Below are positions 42,793 to 51,555 of a stretch of 64,000 bases of DNA, in pieces. The notes under the pieces were generated by a model. That model was given only the letters and a program-made list of their open reading frames with translations. It did not search any database and was not told the DNA's origin. Every line of letters begins with the position of its first letter. Position 1 is the first letter of the stretch. The DNA is from an uncultured Atopobium sp. (GTDB lineage: Bacteria > Actinomycetota > Coriobacteriia > Coriobacteriales > Atopobiaceae), in assembly GCA_938028565.1 (NCBI GenBank), contig CALIZS010000005.1:116140-180139 (forward strand), given 5' to 3'. Both the position numbers and the translations under genes were made by a program.

Positions 42793-45411
42793 ATGGCAAA
42801 GAAGGCTACTCAAATTGAGGATGTTGATACTTTGCTCAAGCGCCTCGAAGAGATGCGCGAAGCACAGGCAGAGTTTGCAACATTCACTCAAGAGCAGGTC
42901 GATAAGATTTTCTATGAAGCTGCTCTTGCGGCTGAGAAAAATCGTATCCCTCTTGCTCGCATGGCAGTTGAAGAAACTGGCATGGGTGTAATGGAAGATA
43001 AGGTTATCAAGAACCATTACGCAGCAGAGTATATTTACAACAAATACAAGGACATGAAGACTTGTGGTGTTGTAGAGGATGATCCAGCTGCAGGTTATCG
43101 AGTTGTAGCCGAGCCAATGGGTATCGTAGCTGCAGTTATTCCAACTACTAACCCAACTTCTACCGCAATCTTTAAGACACTTCTTGCTCTGAAGACAAGA
43201 AACGCCATTATTATTTCCCCACACCCACGCGCAAAAGAGTGCACCATTGCTGCTGCTCGCATTGTTCGCGATGCTGCCGAGAAGGCCGGCTGCCCCAAGG
43301 GTATTATCGACTGGGTACCAGCTCCTACCATTGATATGACCGCAGCAGTTATGAGCAACGCTGATATCATCCTGGCAACCGGTGGTCCAGGTATGGTTAA
43401 CGCAGCTTACTCTTCTGGTAAGCCTGCTCTGGGCGTTGGTCCTGGTAACACTCCTGCTATCATCGACGATACCGCTGACATCAAGCTTGCAGTTAGCTCC
43501 ATCATTCACTCCAAGACCTTCGATAACGGTATGATCTGCGCTTCCGAGCAGTCTGTTACCGTTCTTGATAGTATCTATGACCAGGTTAAGAAGGAGTTTG
43601 CTAATCGTGGCTGCTACTTCCTACACGGTAAGGAGCTTGACGCTGTCCGTAAGACCGTCATTGTCAACGGTGCTGTTAACGCAGCTATTGTTGGTAAGTC
43701 TGCTCACTTCATCGCAAAGACTGCTGGCGTCGACGTCCCAGAGAAGACCAAGGTTCTTATTGGTGAGGTAACCTCTGTTGAGCCTTCAGAGGAGATGGCT
43801 CACGAGAAGCTTTCTCCAGTTCTTGGTATGTATCGTGCAAAGAACTTTGACGAGGCTATTGCTAAGGCTGAGCGTCTTGTTGCTGATGGCGGCTATGGTC
43901 ACACCAGTTCTCTTTACGTCAACATTAACGAGAAAGAGAAGATTGCTAAGCACCAGGAGGCAATGAAGACCTGCCGTATCCTGATCAATACTCCTTCCTC
44001 TCAGGGTGGTATTGGAGACCTCTACAACTTTAAGATGGCTCCATCCCTAACCCTTGGCTGTGGCAGCTGGGGCGGCAACTCCGTTTCCGGCAACGTTGGC
44101 CCACAGCACCTGCTTAACTACAAGTCTGTTGCAGAGAGGCAAGAGAATATGCTTTGGCTTCGTGTACCTGAGAAGGTCTACTTCAAGAGGGGCTGCATGC
44201 CTCTTGCTCTCCGTGAGCTCAAAGAGGTCTATAACAAGAAGCGCGTCTTCATTGTCACAGACCAGTTCCTTTACAAGAGTGGCTTCACCAAGACCATCGA
44301 GGAAACCCTGGATTCCCTGGGTATTGTTCACTCTTCATTCTGGGATGTTGCTCCAGATCCAACCCTCCAGTGCGCTCTTGAGGGTGTAGCTCGCATTCGC
44401 TCCTTCGAGCCAGACTGCATCATCGCAATCGGCGGCGGTTCTGCTATGGACGCAGGTAAGATTATGTGGTCCATGTACGAGAACCCAGAGGAGAAGTTTG
44501 AGGACATGGCAGCGGACTTCTTGGATATCCGCAAGCGTGTCTACAACTATCCTAAGATGGGCAAAAAGGCATTCTTCGTTGCTATTCCAACTTCTTCTGG
44601 TACTGGTTCCGAGGTAACTCCATTTGCCATCATCACTGATGCTGACAACGGCGTTAAGTACCCACTTGCAGACTATGAGTTGCTGCCTAACATGGCAATT
44701 GTTGATACCGACAACATGATGAGCCAGCCTAAGGGCCTGACCTCTGCTTCTGGTATCGACGTTCTTACTCACTGCCTCGAGGCATTTGTCTCCATGATGG
44801 CATCTGACTACACAGATGGCATGGCTCTTCGCGGCATGAAGCTGGTCTTTGAGTACCTGCCACGTGCTTATGACAATCCAAACGATGTCGAGGCACGCGA
44901 TCACATGGCAAACGCTTCCTGCCTGGGCGGACTCGCATTTGCTAATGCATTCCTTGGTGTTAACCACTCCATGGCTCACAAGCTGGGCGCTTTCCACCAC
45001 ATTCCACATGGTTGGGCAAATGCAGTTATCCTTACTCGCGTTATGCGCTATAACGCAGCTGAGCGCCCAACAAAGATGGGTACCTTCCCACAGTACGATC
45101 ACCCACATACCCTTGCACGTTATGCCGAGGCTGGTCGTTTCTGCGGTGTTACCGGCAAGGATGACCTCGAGGTCTTCGAGAACTTTGTCAAGAAGATTGA
45201 GGAGCTCAAGGCATACATCGGCGTCAAGGAGACCATCAAGGACTACGGCGTAGATGAGAAGTACTTCCTCGATACCCTTGACGAGATGTCTGAGCAGGCA
45301 TTTGATGACCAGTGCACTGGCGCAAACCCACGCTATCCACTTGTCTCCGAGATTCGCGAGCTCTACTTGGATGCTTACTACGGCCGTGAGCCAGGCTTCT
45401 ACGAGGACTAA
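42793..45411 (+). CDS. adhE: Bifunctional acetaldehyde-CoA/alcohol dehydrogenase
   Basis: Converts acetyl-CoA to acetaldehyde and then ethanol, reoxidising two NADH during fermentation. It has 872 aa, full length. The N-terminal ALDH half shows VAAVIPTTNPTSTAIFKTL and the catalytic Cys in DNGMICASEQSV. The C-terminal iron-ADH half shows IAIGGGSAMDAGK, PTSSGTGSEVTPFA and the iron ligands in NHSMAHKLGAFHHIPHG. GAAGGGG precedes ATG 42793. The protein normally forms long spirosomes. It is monocistronic between an extended -10 promoter and a terminator; no Rex-type site is evident. Confidence 0.97.
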   Translation: MAKKATQIEDVDTLLKRLEEMREAQAEFATFTQEQVDKIFYEAALAAEKNRIPLARMAVEETGMGVMEDKVIKNHYAAEYIYNKYKDMKTCGVVEDDPAAGYRVVAEPMGIVAAVIPTTNPTSTAIFKTLLALKTRNAIIISPHPRAKECTIAAARIVRDAAEKAGCPKGIIDWVPAPTIDMTAAVMSNADIILATGGPGMVNAAYSSGKPALGVGPGNTPAIIDDTADIKLAVSSIIHSKTFDNGMICASEQSVTVLDSIYDQVKKEFANRGCYFLHGKELDAVRKTVIVNGAVNAAIVGKSAHFIAKTAGVDVPEKTKVLIGEVTSVEPSEEMAHEKLSPVLGMYRAKNFDEAIAKAERLVADGGYGHTSSLYVNINEKEKIAKHQEAMKTCRILINTPSSQGGIGDLYNFKMAPSLTLGCGSWGGNSVSGNVGPQHLLNYKSVAERQENMLWLRVPEKVYFKRGCMPLALRELKEVYNKKRVFIVTDQFLYKSGFTKTIEETLDSLGIVHSSFWDVAPDPTLQCALEGVARIRSFEPDCIIAIGGGSAMDAGKIMWSMYENPEEKFEDMAADFLDIRKRVYNYPKMGKKAFFVAIPTSSGTGSEVTPFAIITDADNGVKYPLADYELLPNMAIVDTDNMMSQPKGLTSASGIDVLTHCLEAFVSMMASDYTDGMALRGMKLVFEYLPRAYDNPNDVEARDHMANASCLGGLAFANAFLGVNHSMAHKLGAFHHIPHGWANAVILTRVMRYNAAERPTKMGTFPQYDHPHTLARYAEAGRFCGVTGKDDLEVFENFVKKIEELKAYIGVKETIKDYGVDEKYFLDTLDEMSEQAFDDQCTGANPRYPLVSEIRELYLDAYYGREPGFYED

Positions 45412-45721
45412 TTCTCGCGTGCGTCACAGCTGCGGCCGCTACGTAGCGCATCCATTGCGTCACGCATTCACAGCTTCCGACTTGTAGCGCATAAAGCACA
45501 AAACAAGAGCTGGTTACCTAAACCCCAGGTAACCGGCTCTTTTTCTAGTCTTCTGAACTTACTGCCTGATTGTCTGATGCGCAAGTTCGATTGAAACTGT
45601 TGCTAGAGATTCTCAAAACACATCTATGTCACTTAATCTGTCAAAAAAGGCTATACATTGCTCCAATAATGCGAGTTTAGTGCGCAACAACAAAAACGCT
45701 CTTGGTAGGCCCCCACAACGC
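45412..45721. other. Intergenic region between adhE and folA
   Basis: Contains a GC-rich stretch (45413-45490) with two imperfect direct copies built from TGCGTCAC, CACAGCT and GTAGCGCAT, then the adhE terminator (45505-45545), then about 175 bp with no gene I can support. GGCTATACATTG (near 45650) has a -10-like element. Confidence 0.5.
45505..45545 (+). terminator. Rho-independent terminator after adhE
   Basis: AGAGCTGGTTACCT (45506 onward) pairs with AGGTAACCGGCTCT with one wobble pair, followed by TTTTT. Confidence 0.88.
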
Positions 45722-46210
45722 CTAAACGTGTCGATAGGTCACAAACTTGAAAGCGATACCTTCTGGAGTCACGCCGCCATCTTCCTCGTTGCAAACTTCC
45801 CACGCAGGATCTTCGTCCAGGTTGGGGAAGTACGTATCCGCATCAACCACGGTGTCGTGCTTCGTGACGTACGCGTAAGAGCACTTGTCGAGAAGGGCGC
45901 GGTAAATCGGAGCTCCACCAATAAGCCAGACCTTCTCGGGAGCTTCATCCTTAACTAAACGAAGCGCTTCCTCAGCTGACGACACAACCTCTACGCCTTC
46001 GACCTGGTAATCGGCGTTTCTAGAGATGACGATGTTGCGGCGACCTTTAAGCGGTCCGCCAGGGAAGCTCTCCAGCGTCTTTCTGCCCATGACAACTGTG
46101 CAGCCGCGCGTATGCTCAACAAAGTACTTCATGTCGGCCTTGTTGGGGATGAGAAGGTCTCCGTCGCATCCGATGCCCCAATCGCGTGTTACAGAAACAA
46201 TTGCGTTCAT
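45722..46210 (-). CDS. folA: Dihydrofolate reductase
   Basis: NADPH-dependent reduction of dihydrofolate, needed after ThyA. It has 162 aa. Seen are MNAIVSVTRDWGIGCDGDLL at the N-terminus, VVMGRKTLESFPGGPLKGR, NIVISRN, and VWLIGGAPIYRALL. AGGAG lies 6 nt before ATG 46210. It lies 135 bp downstream of thyA on the same strand; the pair forms a thymidylate cycle module. Confidence 0.95.
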   Translation of the reverse strand: MNAIVSVTRDWGIGCDGDLLIPNKADMKYFVEHTRGCTVVMGRKTLESFPGGPLKGRRNIVISRNADYQVEGVEVVSSAEEALRLVKDEAPEKVWLIGGAPIYRALLDKCSYAYVTKHDTVVDADTYFPNLDEDPAWEVCNEEDGGVTPEGIAFKFVTYRHV

Positions 46211-46276
46211 GTGGTTCTCCTGGCAAGTATCGTCTTAAAAGAAATAATGATGTTAGCTTGACTGTCCGATTGAGCA

Positions 46277-46334
46277 TGTCTGCCACACCCAGCCGCATCC
46301 GCTCGGATGTGTCTGCCGCACCAACCGCGTCCGC
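46277..46334. repeat. Imperfect 25-26 bp direct repeat between folA and thyA
   Basis: TGTCTGCCACACCCAGCCGC (46277 onward, continues ATCCGC) and TGTCTGCCGCACCAACCGCG (46310 onward, continues TCCGC) are imperfect copies in a GC-rich intergenic stretch. Confidence 0.6.
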
Positions 46335-46345
46335 AGCAGCCGTGT

Positions 46346-47194
46346 TTAAACGGCAATCGGAATGTTTTTAATCTGCGGACCGTGCTGATAATCTTCGACA
46401 ATGAGGTCGTCAGTAGTAAAGTCGTAGAAATTGGTGACGTTAGGATTCAAGCTCACCTTTGGTGCGTCAAAGGTTGGGCGAGAAATCAATTCTTTAACAA
46501 TATCCACGTGGCGATCGTAAATGTGAGCGTCGGCAATCATGTGAACAAGCTCGCCGGCCTCCATGCCGCTAACCTGCGCAACCATCATCAACAGGATGGC
46601 GTACTGGCAAACATTCCAGTTGTTAGCAGCAAGAATGTCCTGGCTACGCTGAACAAGTAGCAGGTTAAGCGTTGGTTTTTCCTTGCCTGGCTCCTGAGTA
46701 ACGTTATAGATTGCGTTGAATGCGCAAGGGTAGAGGTTCATCTCGGAGAGGTCGGCAAAGGTGTACAGATTGGTCATAATACGACGACTAAAAGGATTCT
46801 CTTTGAGGTCTTTGAGCACGCGATCCATCTGGTCATAATCGCCGTCAGCATAGTGAGAAACCTGTCCAACCTGATAACCGTAAGCTTTGCCAATGGAGCC
46901 GGACTCATCAGCCCATGAATCCCAGATGTGAGAGTTGAGGTCATTAACGTTGTTGGACTTCTTCTGATAAATCCATAGAACCTCGTCCATGGCGCTCTTG
47001 AGAGCGGTACGGCGAAGCGTCAGTGCAGGAAATTCCTCACGCAAATCGTAGCGATTGCAGACGCCAAACTTCTTGATCGTGTATGCGGAAGTGCCATCTT
47101 CCCAGGTAGGACGAACCTTTTCGCCCTCGGTGGTAGTGCCGTTTTCAATAATGTCGGAGCACATATCAATAAAAATACGATCTGCTTTGCTCAT
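46346..47194 (-). CDS. thyA: Thymidylate synthase, divergent ThyA type
   Basis: Methylates dUMP using methylene-THF. It has 282 aa. The fold is recognisable (FPALTLRRTALKSAMDEVLW, SRRIMTNLYTFADLSEM, NLLLVQRSQD, HMIADAHIYDRHVDIVKELI). The catalytic Cys is in LYPCAFN near residue 157, where most ThyA have PPCH followed by aromatic residues, and QRSQDILAANNWN replaces the usual QRSxDxFLGLPFN. So this belongs to a diverged ThyA branch. ATG 47194 with AAGGA 6 nt upstream is chosen over an in-frame TTG at 47200. Function is still best explained as thymidylate synthase given folA downstream. Confidence 0.9.
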   Translation of the reverse strand: MSKADRIFIDMCSDIIENGTTTEGEKVRPTWEDGTSAYTIKKFGVCNRYDLREEFPALTLRRTALKSAMDEVLWIYQKKSNNVNDLNSHIWDSWADESGSIGKAYGYQVGQVSHYADGDYDQMDRVLKDLKENPFSRRIMTNLYTFADLSEMNLYPCAFNAIYNVTQEPGKEKPTLNLLLVQRSQDILAANNWNVCQYAILLMMVAQVSGMEAGELVHMIADAHIYDRHVDIVKELISRPTFDAPKVSLNPNVTNFYDFTTDDLIVEDYQHGPQIKNIPIAV

Positions 47195-47283
47195 ATTCAA
47201 TCCTTAAAATTACTGTTCAAATTGCAATAAACACCTGGTATTTGCGCGTGTGACAAGCTGCTATCAAGTCTCTGCTAAACACA

Positions 47284-47532
47284 TTACCAGTTGCTGTCAG
47301 TATAAGCGCTGTAGGGGTCCCCAAAAAGCGGGCTTGAGGAAGTCTGATTGCTCGAAACACAAGAACGTCCCAGTCCCGAGAGCAGCATAATAACTATAAA
47401 AAATAGCAAGCCCGCAGGAAAAGGAGAGCCATCAGGCATCTGCGACGGATCGTTTGGGTCAAAGTCAGGGCCCTCTCCGCCAAATTCATGCCTGTTGTGC
47501 CTGGTATCTTGGTTGTCGTCTTTCTTTGCCAT
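47284..47532 (-). CDS. Small single-pass membrane protein
   Basis: Unknown 82-aa protein. A hydrophilic, Asp/Pro/Gly-rich N-terminus (GGEGPDFDPNDPSQMPDG) is followed by one hydrophobic helix (AGLLFFIVIMLLSGLG) and a Ser/Asn-rich tail. GAGGA lies close before ATG 47532. It may be co-transcribed with thyA 90 bp downstream. I see no motif beyond the membrane segment. Confidence 0.6.
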   Translation of the reverse strand: MAKKDDNQDTRHNRHEFGGEGPDFDPNDPSQMPDGSPFPAGLLFFIVIMLLSGLGRSCVSSNQTSSSPLFGDPYSAYTDSNW

Positions 47533-47589
47533 CAATCCTCAATCAAACGCTTACACTTTGATGATACCCGTCATCGCCCAAGGATTTCA

Positions 47590-47602
47590 TGGCGAGAAAC
47601 CC
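47590..47602 (+). repeat. TGGCGAGAAACCC dispersed motif, copy near 47.6 kb
   Basis: Exact copy of the 13-base motif in the intergenic region upstream of the small membrane protein gene. Confidence 0.6.
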
Positions 47603-47656
47603 CTCTTTTAGTCACTCCACATTCTCTGCAAAGTATTTTGAACACGACGACTTGTT

Positions 47657-47702
47657 CGCGCCTGCAGCTCGCTTACACCCGCAGCATCCGCGCCTGCAGC
47701 TC
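47657..47702. repeat. Direct repeat CGCGCCTGCAGCTC, two copies 32 bp apart
   Basis: Exact 14-base copies at 47657-47670 and 47689-47702; the second abuts the stop codon of the minus-strand mutT-like gene. Confidence 0.7.
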
Positions 47703-48134
47703 CTACAGGTGCTGCGATGCAAAGATATCGTTCCAGAACGTGCCAAGCTGCTTGATAAGTTCAATGTCCGCTGGAAGCCACTGCACGTCAAGCAACTCGT
47801 TTTGAGCAAGCCAACGAAGCTCTGAGTGAACCTGCGGATCTGCAACAGGCTCTTCAGACTCGCCGAGGGTGCAGACAAAACAATCCATGTGCAGATCAAA
47901 GGTAGGGTAGGAGTAAGTTACTGTGTCATAGAAGAACGCCGCCTGCACGCTACAGTGCAGCTCTTCCTGAATTTCTCGGCGTAGTGCCTGCTCAGAGGTC
48001 TCTCCGGCCTCAACTTTTCCACCAGGAAACTCCCAGAAGCCAGCATTATCCGCGTCAGCTCTACAAGCGGCAAGGATTTTGTTGTCCTTATAGAAGATTG
48101 CCGCAGCTACATTGACTGTCTTGGCCTCGGACAT
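47703..48134 (-). CDS. NUDIX hydrolase, MutT/8-oxo-dGTPase type
   Basis: Hydrolyses nucleoside diphosphate linked substrates, probably 8-oxo-dGTP, to protect against mutation. It has 143 aa. The NUDIX box is present as GGKVEAGETSEQALRREI followed by QEEL, after FWEFPGGK, a MutT-like lead. ATG 48134 has GGAGGG 5 nt upstream; the frame continues to 48182 inside the upstream gene. The start lies 1 bp after the thioesterase stop, so the two are co-translated. Confidence 0.9.
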   Translation of the reverse strand: MSEAKTVNVAAAIFYKDNKILAACRADADNAGFWEFPGGKVEAGETSEQALRREIQEELHCSVQAAFFYDTVTYSYPTFDLHMDCFVCTLGESEEPVADPQVHSELRWLAQNELLDVQWLPADIELIKQLGTFWNDIFASQHL

Positions 48135-48135
48135 G

Positions 48136-48852
48136 TTATCCCTCCAGTCTGACTGTTGCAAAGATGGTGGAATTTTCGGCATCTTTGAGCACTACCGAGA
48201 AACCCGTCTCATCGGTGTATACCTGGGGAGTAATGGTATCGCCTAAGTGCGCCTGGCTTCTGTACTGAACCACAATGCGGCGCAGCTTGTGAGAATAACC
48301 AAGGGCCACAAGCGTGTCGACAGCCATGAGCACGTATTGAGCATTGTTGACATGCTTGTTTGTATCTAGGTGCTGCTGAGAAACTAGAATGGCTGGACCC
48401 TCAACAGCGTTTCCCTCAAGTGCAATTTTGCGAGGTGTAGGCGGTAAATCTACGCGAGGTTCGCCAGTAATGTAAATGCTCTCACTCTCTGGAACGCGAG
48501 CTGCCTTACCCTCTTTAATATCCATTAAATACCAGGTAGAATCAGCTTTTACGATGTTTGTGCCGCTTGCATCATTGATGACAAATGACCTTGATGCTTG
48601 AAGACCCTTCATCTGATATGACCAGGTACCCACGCAGATCTTCTCGCCAAATTGAGGGAGTCGGTCAACCTGAATCTGCCAAGTTGCCAGGACCCATGCG
48701 TATCCCTCGCTGGTCAGCTGCTTAAAGCCGCGGCCAATATCTTCTGAATGGAACGTCGAGCAATCCTGAAGGTAGTTCATAACGCCTACCAGGGAAAGCT
48801 TGCCCGTCTCATCGCATTCGCTGTATCTAACTCTACTTTCAATGGTGTACAT
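48136..48852 (-). CDS. Acyl-ACP thioesterase (FatA/FatB-like double hotdog)
   Basis: Releases fatty acids from acyl carrier protein. It has 238 aa. The first hotdog starts SRVRYSECDETGKLSLVGVM with the family segment VLATWQIQVDRLPQFGEK. The second contains HLDTNKHVNNAQYVLMAV, which carries the Asn/His catalytic pair. Bacterial members of PF01643 trim fatty-acid chain length in anaerobes and Gram-positives. The weak ribosome site (GGATTT) suggests low expression. It shares a transcript with the NUDIX gene. Confidence 0.88.
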   Translation of the reverse strand: MYTIESRVRYSECDETGKLSLVGVMNYLQDCSTFHSEDIGRGFKQLTSEGYAWVLATWQIQVDRLPQFGEKICVGTWSYQMKGLQASRSFVINDASGTNIVKADSTWYLMDIKEGKAARVPESESIYITGEPRVDLPPTPRKIALEGNAVEGPAILVSQQHLDTNKHVNNAQYVLMAVDTLVALGYSHKLRRIVVQYRSQAHLGDTITPQVYTDETGFSVVLKDAENSTIFATVRLEG

Positions 48853-48911
48853 ACAAATCCAAACTCGAAATCAGCGTTTGCTGAGGTATTATGGTATGTC
48901 GAGAAGCCCGT

Positions 48912-49781
48912 TTAGTTGTCCCAGGGGAACGAACTTGGCAGGTGATCTTTGACTTTCTGGGTAGTGTCGTCAAACTTTTGCTTGGTTACCTGGACTTTCT
49001 GGGAAACCTCTTTAGCCTTTTGAGCGGCAAGAAGGGTTGCAGTTTGAGCGGCTGCATTTGCTTTTTGGGCCGCCGCATTTGCCTTTTGAGCAGCTGCATT
49101 TGCTTTCTGCGATGCGTTTTGTGCCGCAGCGCTTACTTTTTGCGAAGCATTCTGTGCGGCTTCTTCAACCTTCATTGATGCATCTTGAGCTGCGGCTTCA
49201 ACTTTGTGATGGGTAGTAGGCCCATTCCAAAGAAGGCTAGCAACCGTGTCCAAAAAATAAAGCGTAACCACAATAAACGCCACAACCGAGACAGTATGCT
49301 TGGAGAAAAGCATCAAAATATTAAGCATCGTTGGAACCAGCACAAAAACTGAGGTAACAGAAAACGCACCAAATACCGCGCTGGCCTGGGGACAAATTCG
49401 ACCATGCAAGTTGAACTTAAACATAGAGTAGTCCCACCACTTCTTTTTAAAACGACGCTCCAAAAAGAGTCCGGTCGAGTACTCAATAACGGTGGCTAAA
49501 ACTGCACCAATGATAAAGACAATAATTGGATTAGAAATCTGGCCTAGTACCAGCCATTCCGCAAGTGCTCCAATACCATAAATAGGGCAGGTAGGACCAA
49601 AAAGAAAACCGCGCTTGGTAAATTCTCCCTCAACAACGGAGCAATAAATGGTCTCGTACACCCAACCACCAAAAGAAATCAGCGCAAAAATTATGACCAT
49701 CTGAGGCAGATATTGCACAAAGAGCTCAATATTCTTATCGAGTGCAAAGAGTGTACGTAGCGTCTCAGTCATGGTACTCAC
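48912..49781 (-). CDS. CmpB/DUF1113-like membrane protein with Ala/Gln-rich repeat tail
   Basis: Multi-pass membrane protein of 289 aa related to the putative ABC-transporter type IV (PF06541) family: GGWVYETIYCSVVEGEFTKR, GFLFGPTCPIYGIGAL and NLHGRICP are its hallmarks, within about five helices (23-183). Residues 194-255 are an Ala/Gln/Lys-rich repeat (AAQKANA units) that should form a long amphipathic helix or coiled coil on the cytoplasmic side, not part of the family. The start is GTG 49781, overlapping the upstream stop as GTGA; ATG 49772 is the alternative. Function unknown; the name reflects homology only. Confidence 0.82.
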   Translation of the reverse strand: MSTMTETLRTLFALDKNIELFVQYLPQMVIIFALISFGGWVYETIYCSVVEGEFTKRGFLFGPTCPIYGIGALAEWLVLGQISNPIIVFIIGAVLATVIEYSTGLFLERRFKKKWWDYSMFKFNLHGRICPQASAVFGAFSVTSVFVLVPTMLNILMLFSKHTVSVVAFIVVTLYFLDTVASLLWNGPTTHHKVEAAAQDASMKVEEAAQNASQKVSAAAQNASQKANAAAQKANAAAQKANAAAQTATLLAAQKAKEVSQKVQVTKQKFDDTTQKVKDHLPSSFPWDN

Positions 49782-50371
49782 GAGAGGTTTCCGTAATCCA
49801 TGTAGCCGTTAAACTCATCCGACTCACTGTTTGTTGTGCCCTGAAAATCGCTTTCAGGTGTCGAGAAACCCGTTGGGCGGAAACCCTCTTTTTTGTATGG
49901 ATTGCCTGTTAGTGTTTCTGCAGTTGAACAAGCTTTATCGCAAGTTGTTACAATCCAAGCCTCTTTGGTATGAGGGGGAATAGGAACCAGAGGAAACATG
50001 TGATGCAAGATGATGTCTTCCTCAACAGGGGTTAAATCAGGGAAATCCTCGCGGGCATTATCAAGTGCATGGCGAGGGTGCGTAAATCCGTGCCAGTTGT
50101 CTGGTGCGGCCTCGTGATCGTGCCAATCATAGAGGTAGTAGTCATGAAGAAGCGCGCCACGTACAAGGGCTTGCTCGTCGACTTTGATACCAGTATTCAT
50201 GGCAAAAGCAAGGCTGCTATAAGCAACCGCAATAACGTGGTCGAGAGTGCTGGTAGTTCCATGTTGTGTAAAAGTTGCAAGTTGGTAGAGTCTTCCGGAC
50301 TTCAGAATAGGAGTCGAAAGCTCATCGAACCTCTCGCGAATTTTAGAAACGTCAACCAAAAAATATCCCAT
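49778..50371 (-). CDS. HD-domain hydrolase
   Basis: Predicted metal-dependent phosphohydrolase, 197 aa. Seen are LDHVIAVAYSS, ALVRGALLHDYYLYDWHDH with the HD pair, FTHPRHALDNA and DIILHHMFPL, fitting an HD fold with extra His. The C-terminus (NGYMDYGNLS) is acidic and may be disordered; it contains a copy of the CGAGAAACCC motif. ATG 50371 is chosen, though an in-frame GTG at 50386 is possible and no clear Shine-Dalgarno is seen. Coupled to the membrane protein gene by a GTGA overlap. Confidence 0.8.
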   Translation of the reverse strand: MGYFLVDVSKIRERFDELSTPILKSGRLYQLATFTQHGTTSTLDHVIAVAYSSLAFAMNTGIKVDEQALVRGALLHDYYLYDWHDHEAAPDNWHGFTHPRHALDNAREDFPDLTPVEEDIILHHMFPLVPIPPHTKEAWIVTTCDKACSTAETLTGNPYKKEGFRPTGFSTPESDFQGTTNSESDEFNGYMDYGNLS

Positions 50372-50427
50372 CAACTGTGCGCACACATCAGAATTTTGCG
50401 TGCGTACCTTAGCAATGTATCTATAAA

Positions 50428-50456
50428 AGATTAGTTAATCTGGCGGTTACGTGCAA
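50428..50456 (-). promoter_or_regulatory. Candidate promoter for the HD/CmpB-like operon
   Basis: On the minus strand TTGCAC (50451-50456) and TAATCT (50428-50433) are 17 nt apart, about 55 bp before the HD gene start. Confidence 0.35.
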
Positions 50457-50536
50457 TCATTTTGGCTGAATGTTACGAAAACGAAAGAAAAGAAAACACG
50501 CTCCCTGAGAGTATAGAAAGTGCCTTTTAACTGCTC

Positions 50537-51466
50537 TTATACTTTCTCACTGTAGGGGCTCATGTGGTCCACCACAACGTTTACTACGCCAGGAAGACAC
50601 CTAGCAGAATAGGCGTAGATGTCGTGGCAAGTGACCTCGCCATTTACTTCCAGTGGCATAGGCGCAGTTGATTCAACGGTAATTTCTTTGCCGCTAAAGC
50701 TATTGAGGTAGGGCCTACCAAGCGAGTCTCCCGTGCGATCAAAGAAACCAGAAAGCAGTGGGCGTACCAGCTTTGCAGTCATGTGAGTCTCAATGACAAT
50801 AACCTCAAGCAGACCGTCATTCATGCGATTACCAGGGGCTAGTTCAATTCCTGCTTGCATCATGGAGCTGTTTGCAATAAGGCAGCCAATGCCTTGAAGC
50901 TCATGCACTTTGCCATCAACAGTAATTTTGAAGTCGTGTACTGGCGGCATAAGGTTGGCTAGGGCCGCAGTAAAATACGCGGCTTCTCCGAAGGTTTGTT
51001 TGTGGGGGATAGCTGAACGCATAATTTCTGCGTCAAGGCCTGTACCGGCCATTAAAGGAACTCCAGCTACATGGGTTTCTCCCGATACTGTGGTCCAGGT
51101 AATCTCACCCAGGTCAAGCTGAGCGGTCTGAAGGTTTCTACAGGCTAGCGCCAGTGCGTTAGGTTCAGGAGCGTTTCCAATACTTGCTGCCAGAAGATTA
51201 GCGGTTCCAGAAGGGAAGACCAAAATAGGCGTCTGGCATCCTCTAAGGCCATAGAGCAGGCTAGATACGGTTCCATCTCCGCCCGAGAGCACCACTACGT
51301 CAAAACTTTCAGGCTGAACAGAACTCAGAACCTCATCTGTGCGCCAATGGCTTTCAACTAGCTTTACCAGGCATTCGTCGCCGCTTTTCAGAAGAGCGCG
51401 CTCAAATTCAAAGATTGCGTCAGAGCTAAAACCCGAGCAAGGATTGTGAATGATGAGGGTTCTCAT
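50537..51466 (-). CDS. Diacylglycerol/lipid kinase, DagK family (second paralogue)
   Basis: Lipid kinase of 309 aa, same family as the 2881-3810 product but diverged. Seen are IIHNPCSGFSSDA at the start, SGGDGTVSSLLYGL (GGDG near 62-65), FPSGTANLLAASIG and a C-terminal LEVNGEVTCHD. ATG 51466 is chosen because GGAGG lies 4 nt upstream; a GTG- or ATG-led extension to 51490 lacks support. It is divergent from the RNase D gene. Two DagK-like genes in 64 kb suggest separate substrates. Confidence 0.88.
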   Translation of the reverse strand: MRTLIIHNPCSGFSSDAIFEFERALLKSGDECLVKLVESHWRTDEVLSSVQPESFDVVVLSGGDGTVSSLLYGLRGCQTPILVFPSGTANLLAASIGNAPEPNALALACRNLQTAQLDLGEITWTTVSGETHVAGVPLMAGTGLDAEIMRSAIPHKQTFGEAAYFTAALANLMPPVHDFKITVDGKVHELQGIGCLIANSSMMQAGIELAPGNRMNDGLLEVIVIETHMTAKLVRPLLSGFFDRTGDSLGRPYLNSFSGKEITVESTAPMPLEVNGEVTCHDIYAYSARCLPGVVNVVVDHMSPYSEKV

Positions 51467-51555
51467 ATATCCTCCGAAGATTTGCGACAAGCTGGTATAT
51501 CATTTTGATACGTATGAGTGTATCGCTTTATGTTAGGTACTTAATCGGCAATTGG

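Noticed and set aside
45626..45958. 110-codon plus-strand frame over the folA 3' end
   Set aside because: Overlaps folA in antisense and has no ribosome site or motif.
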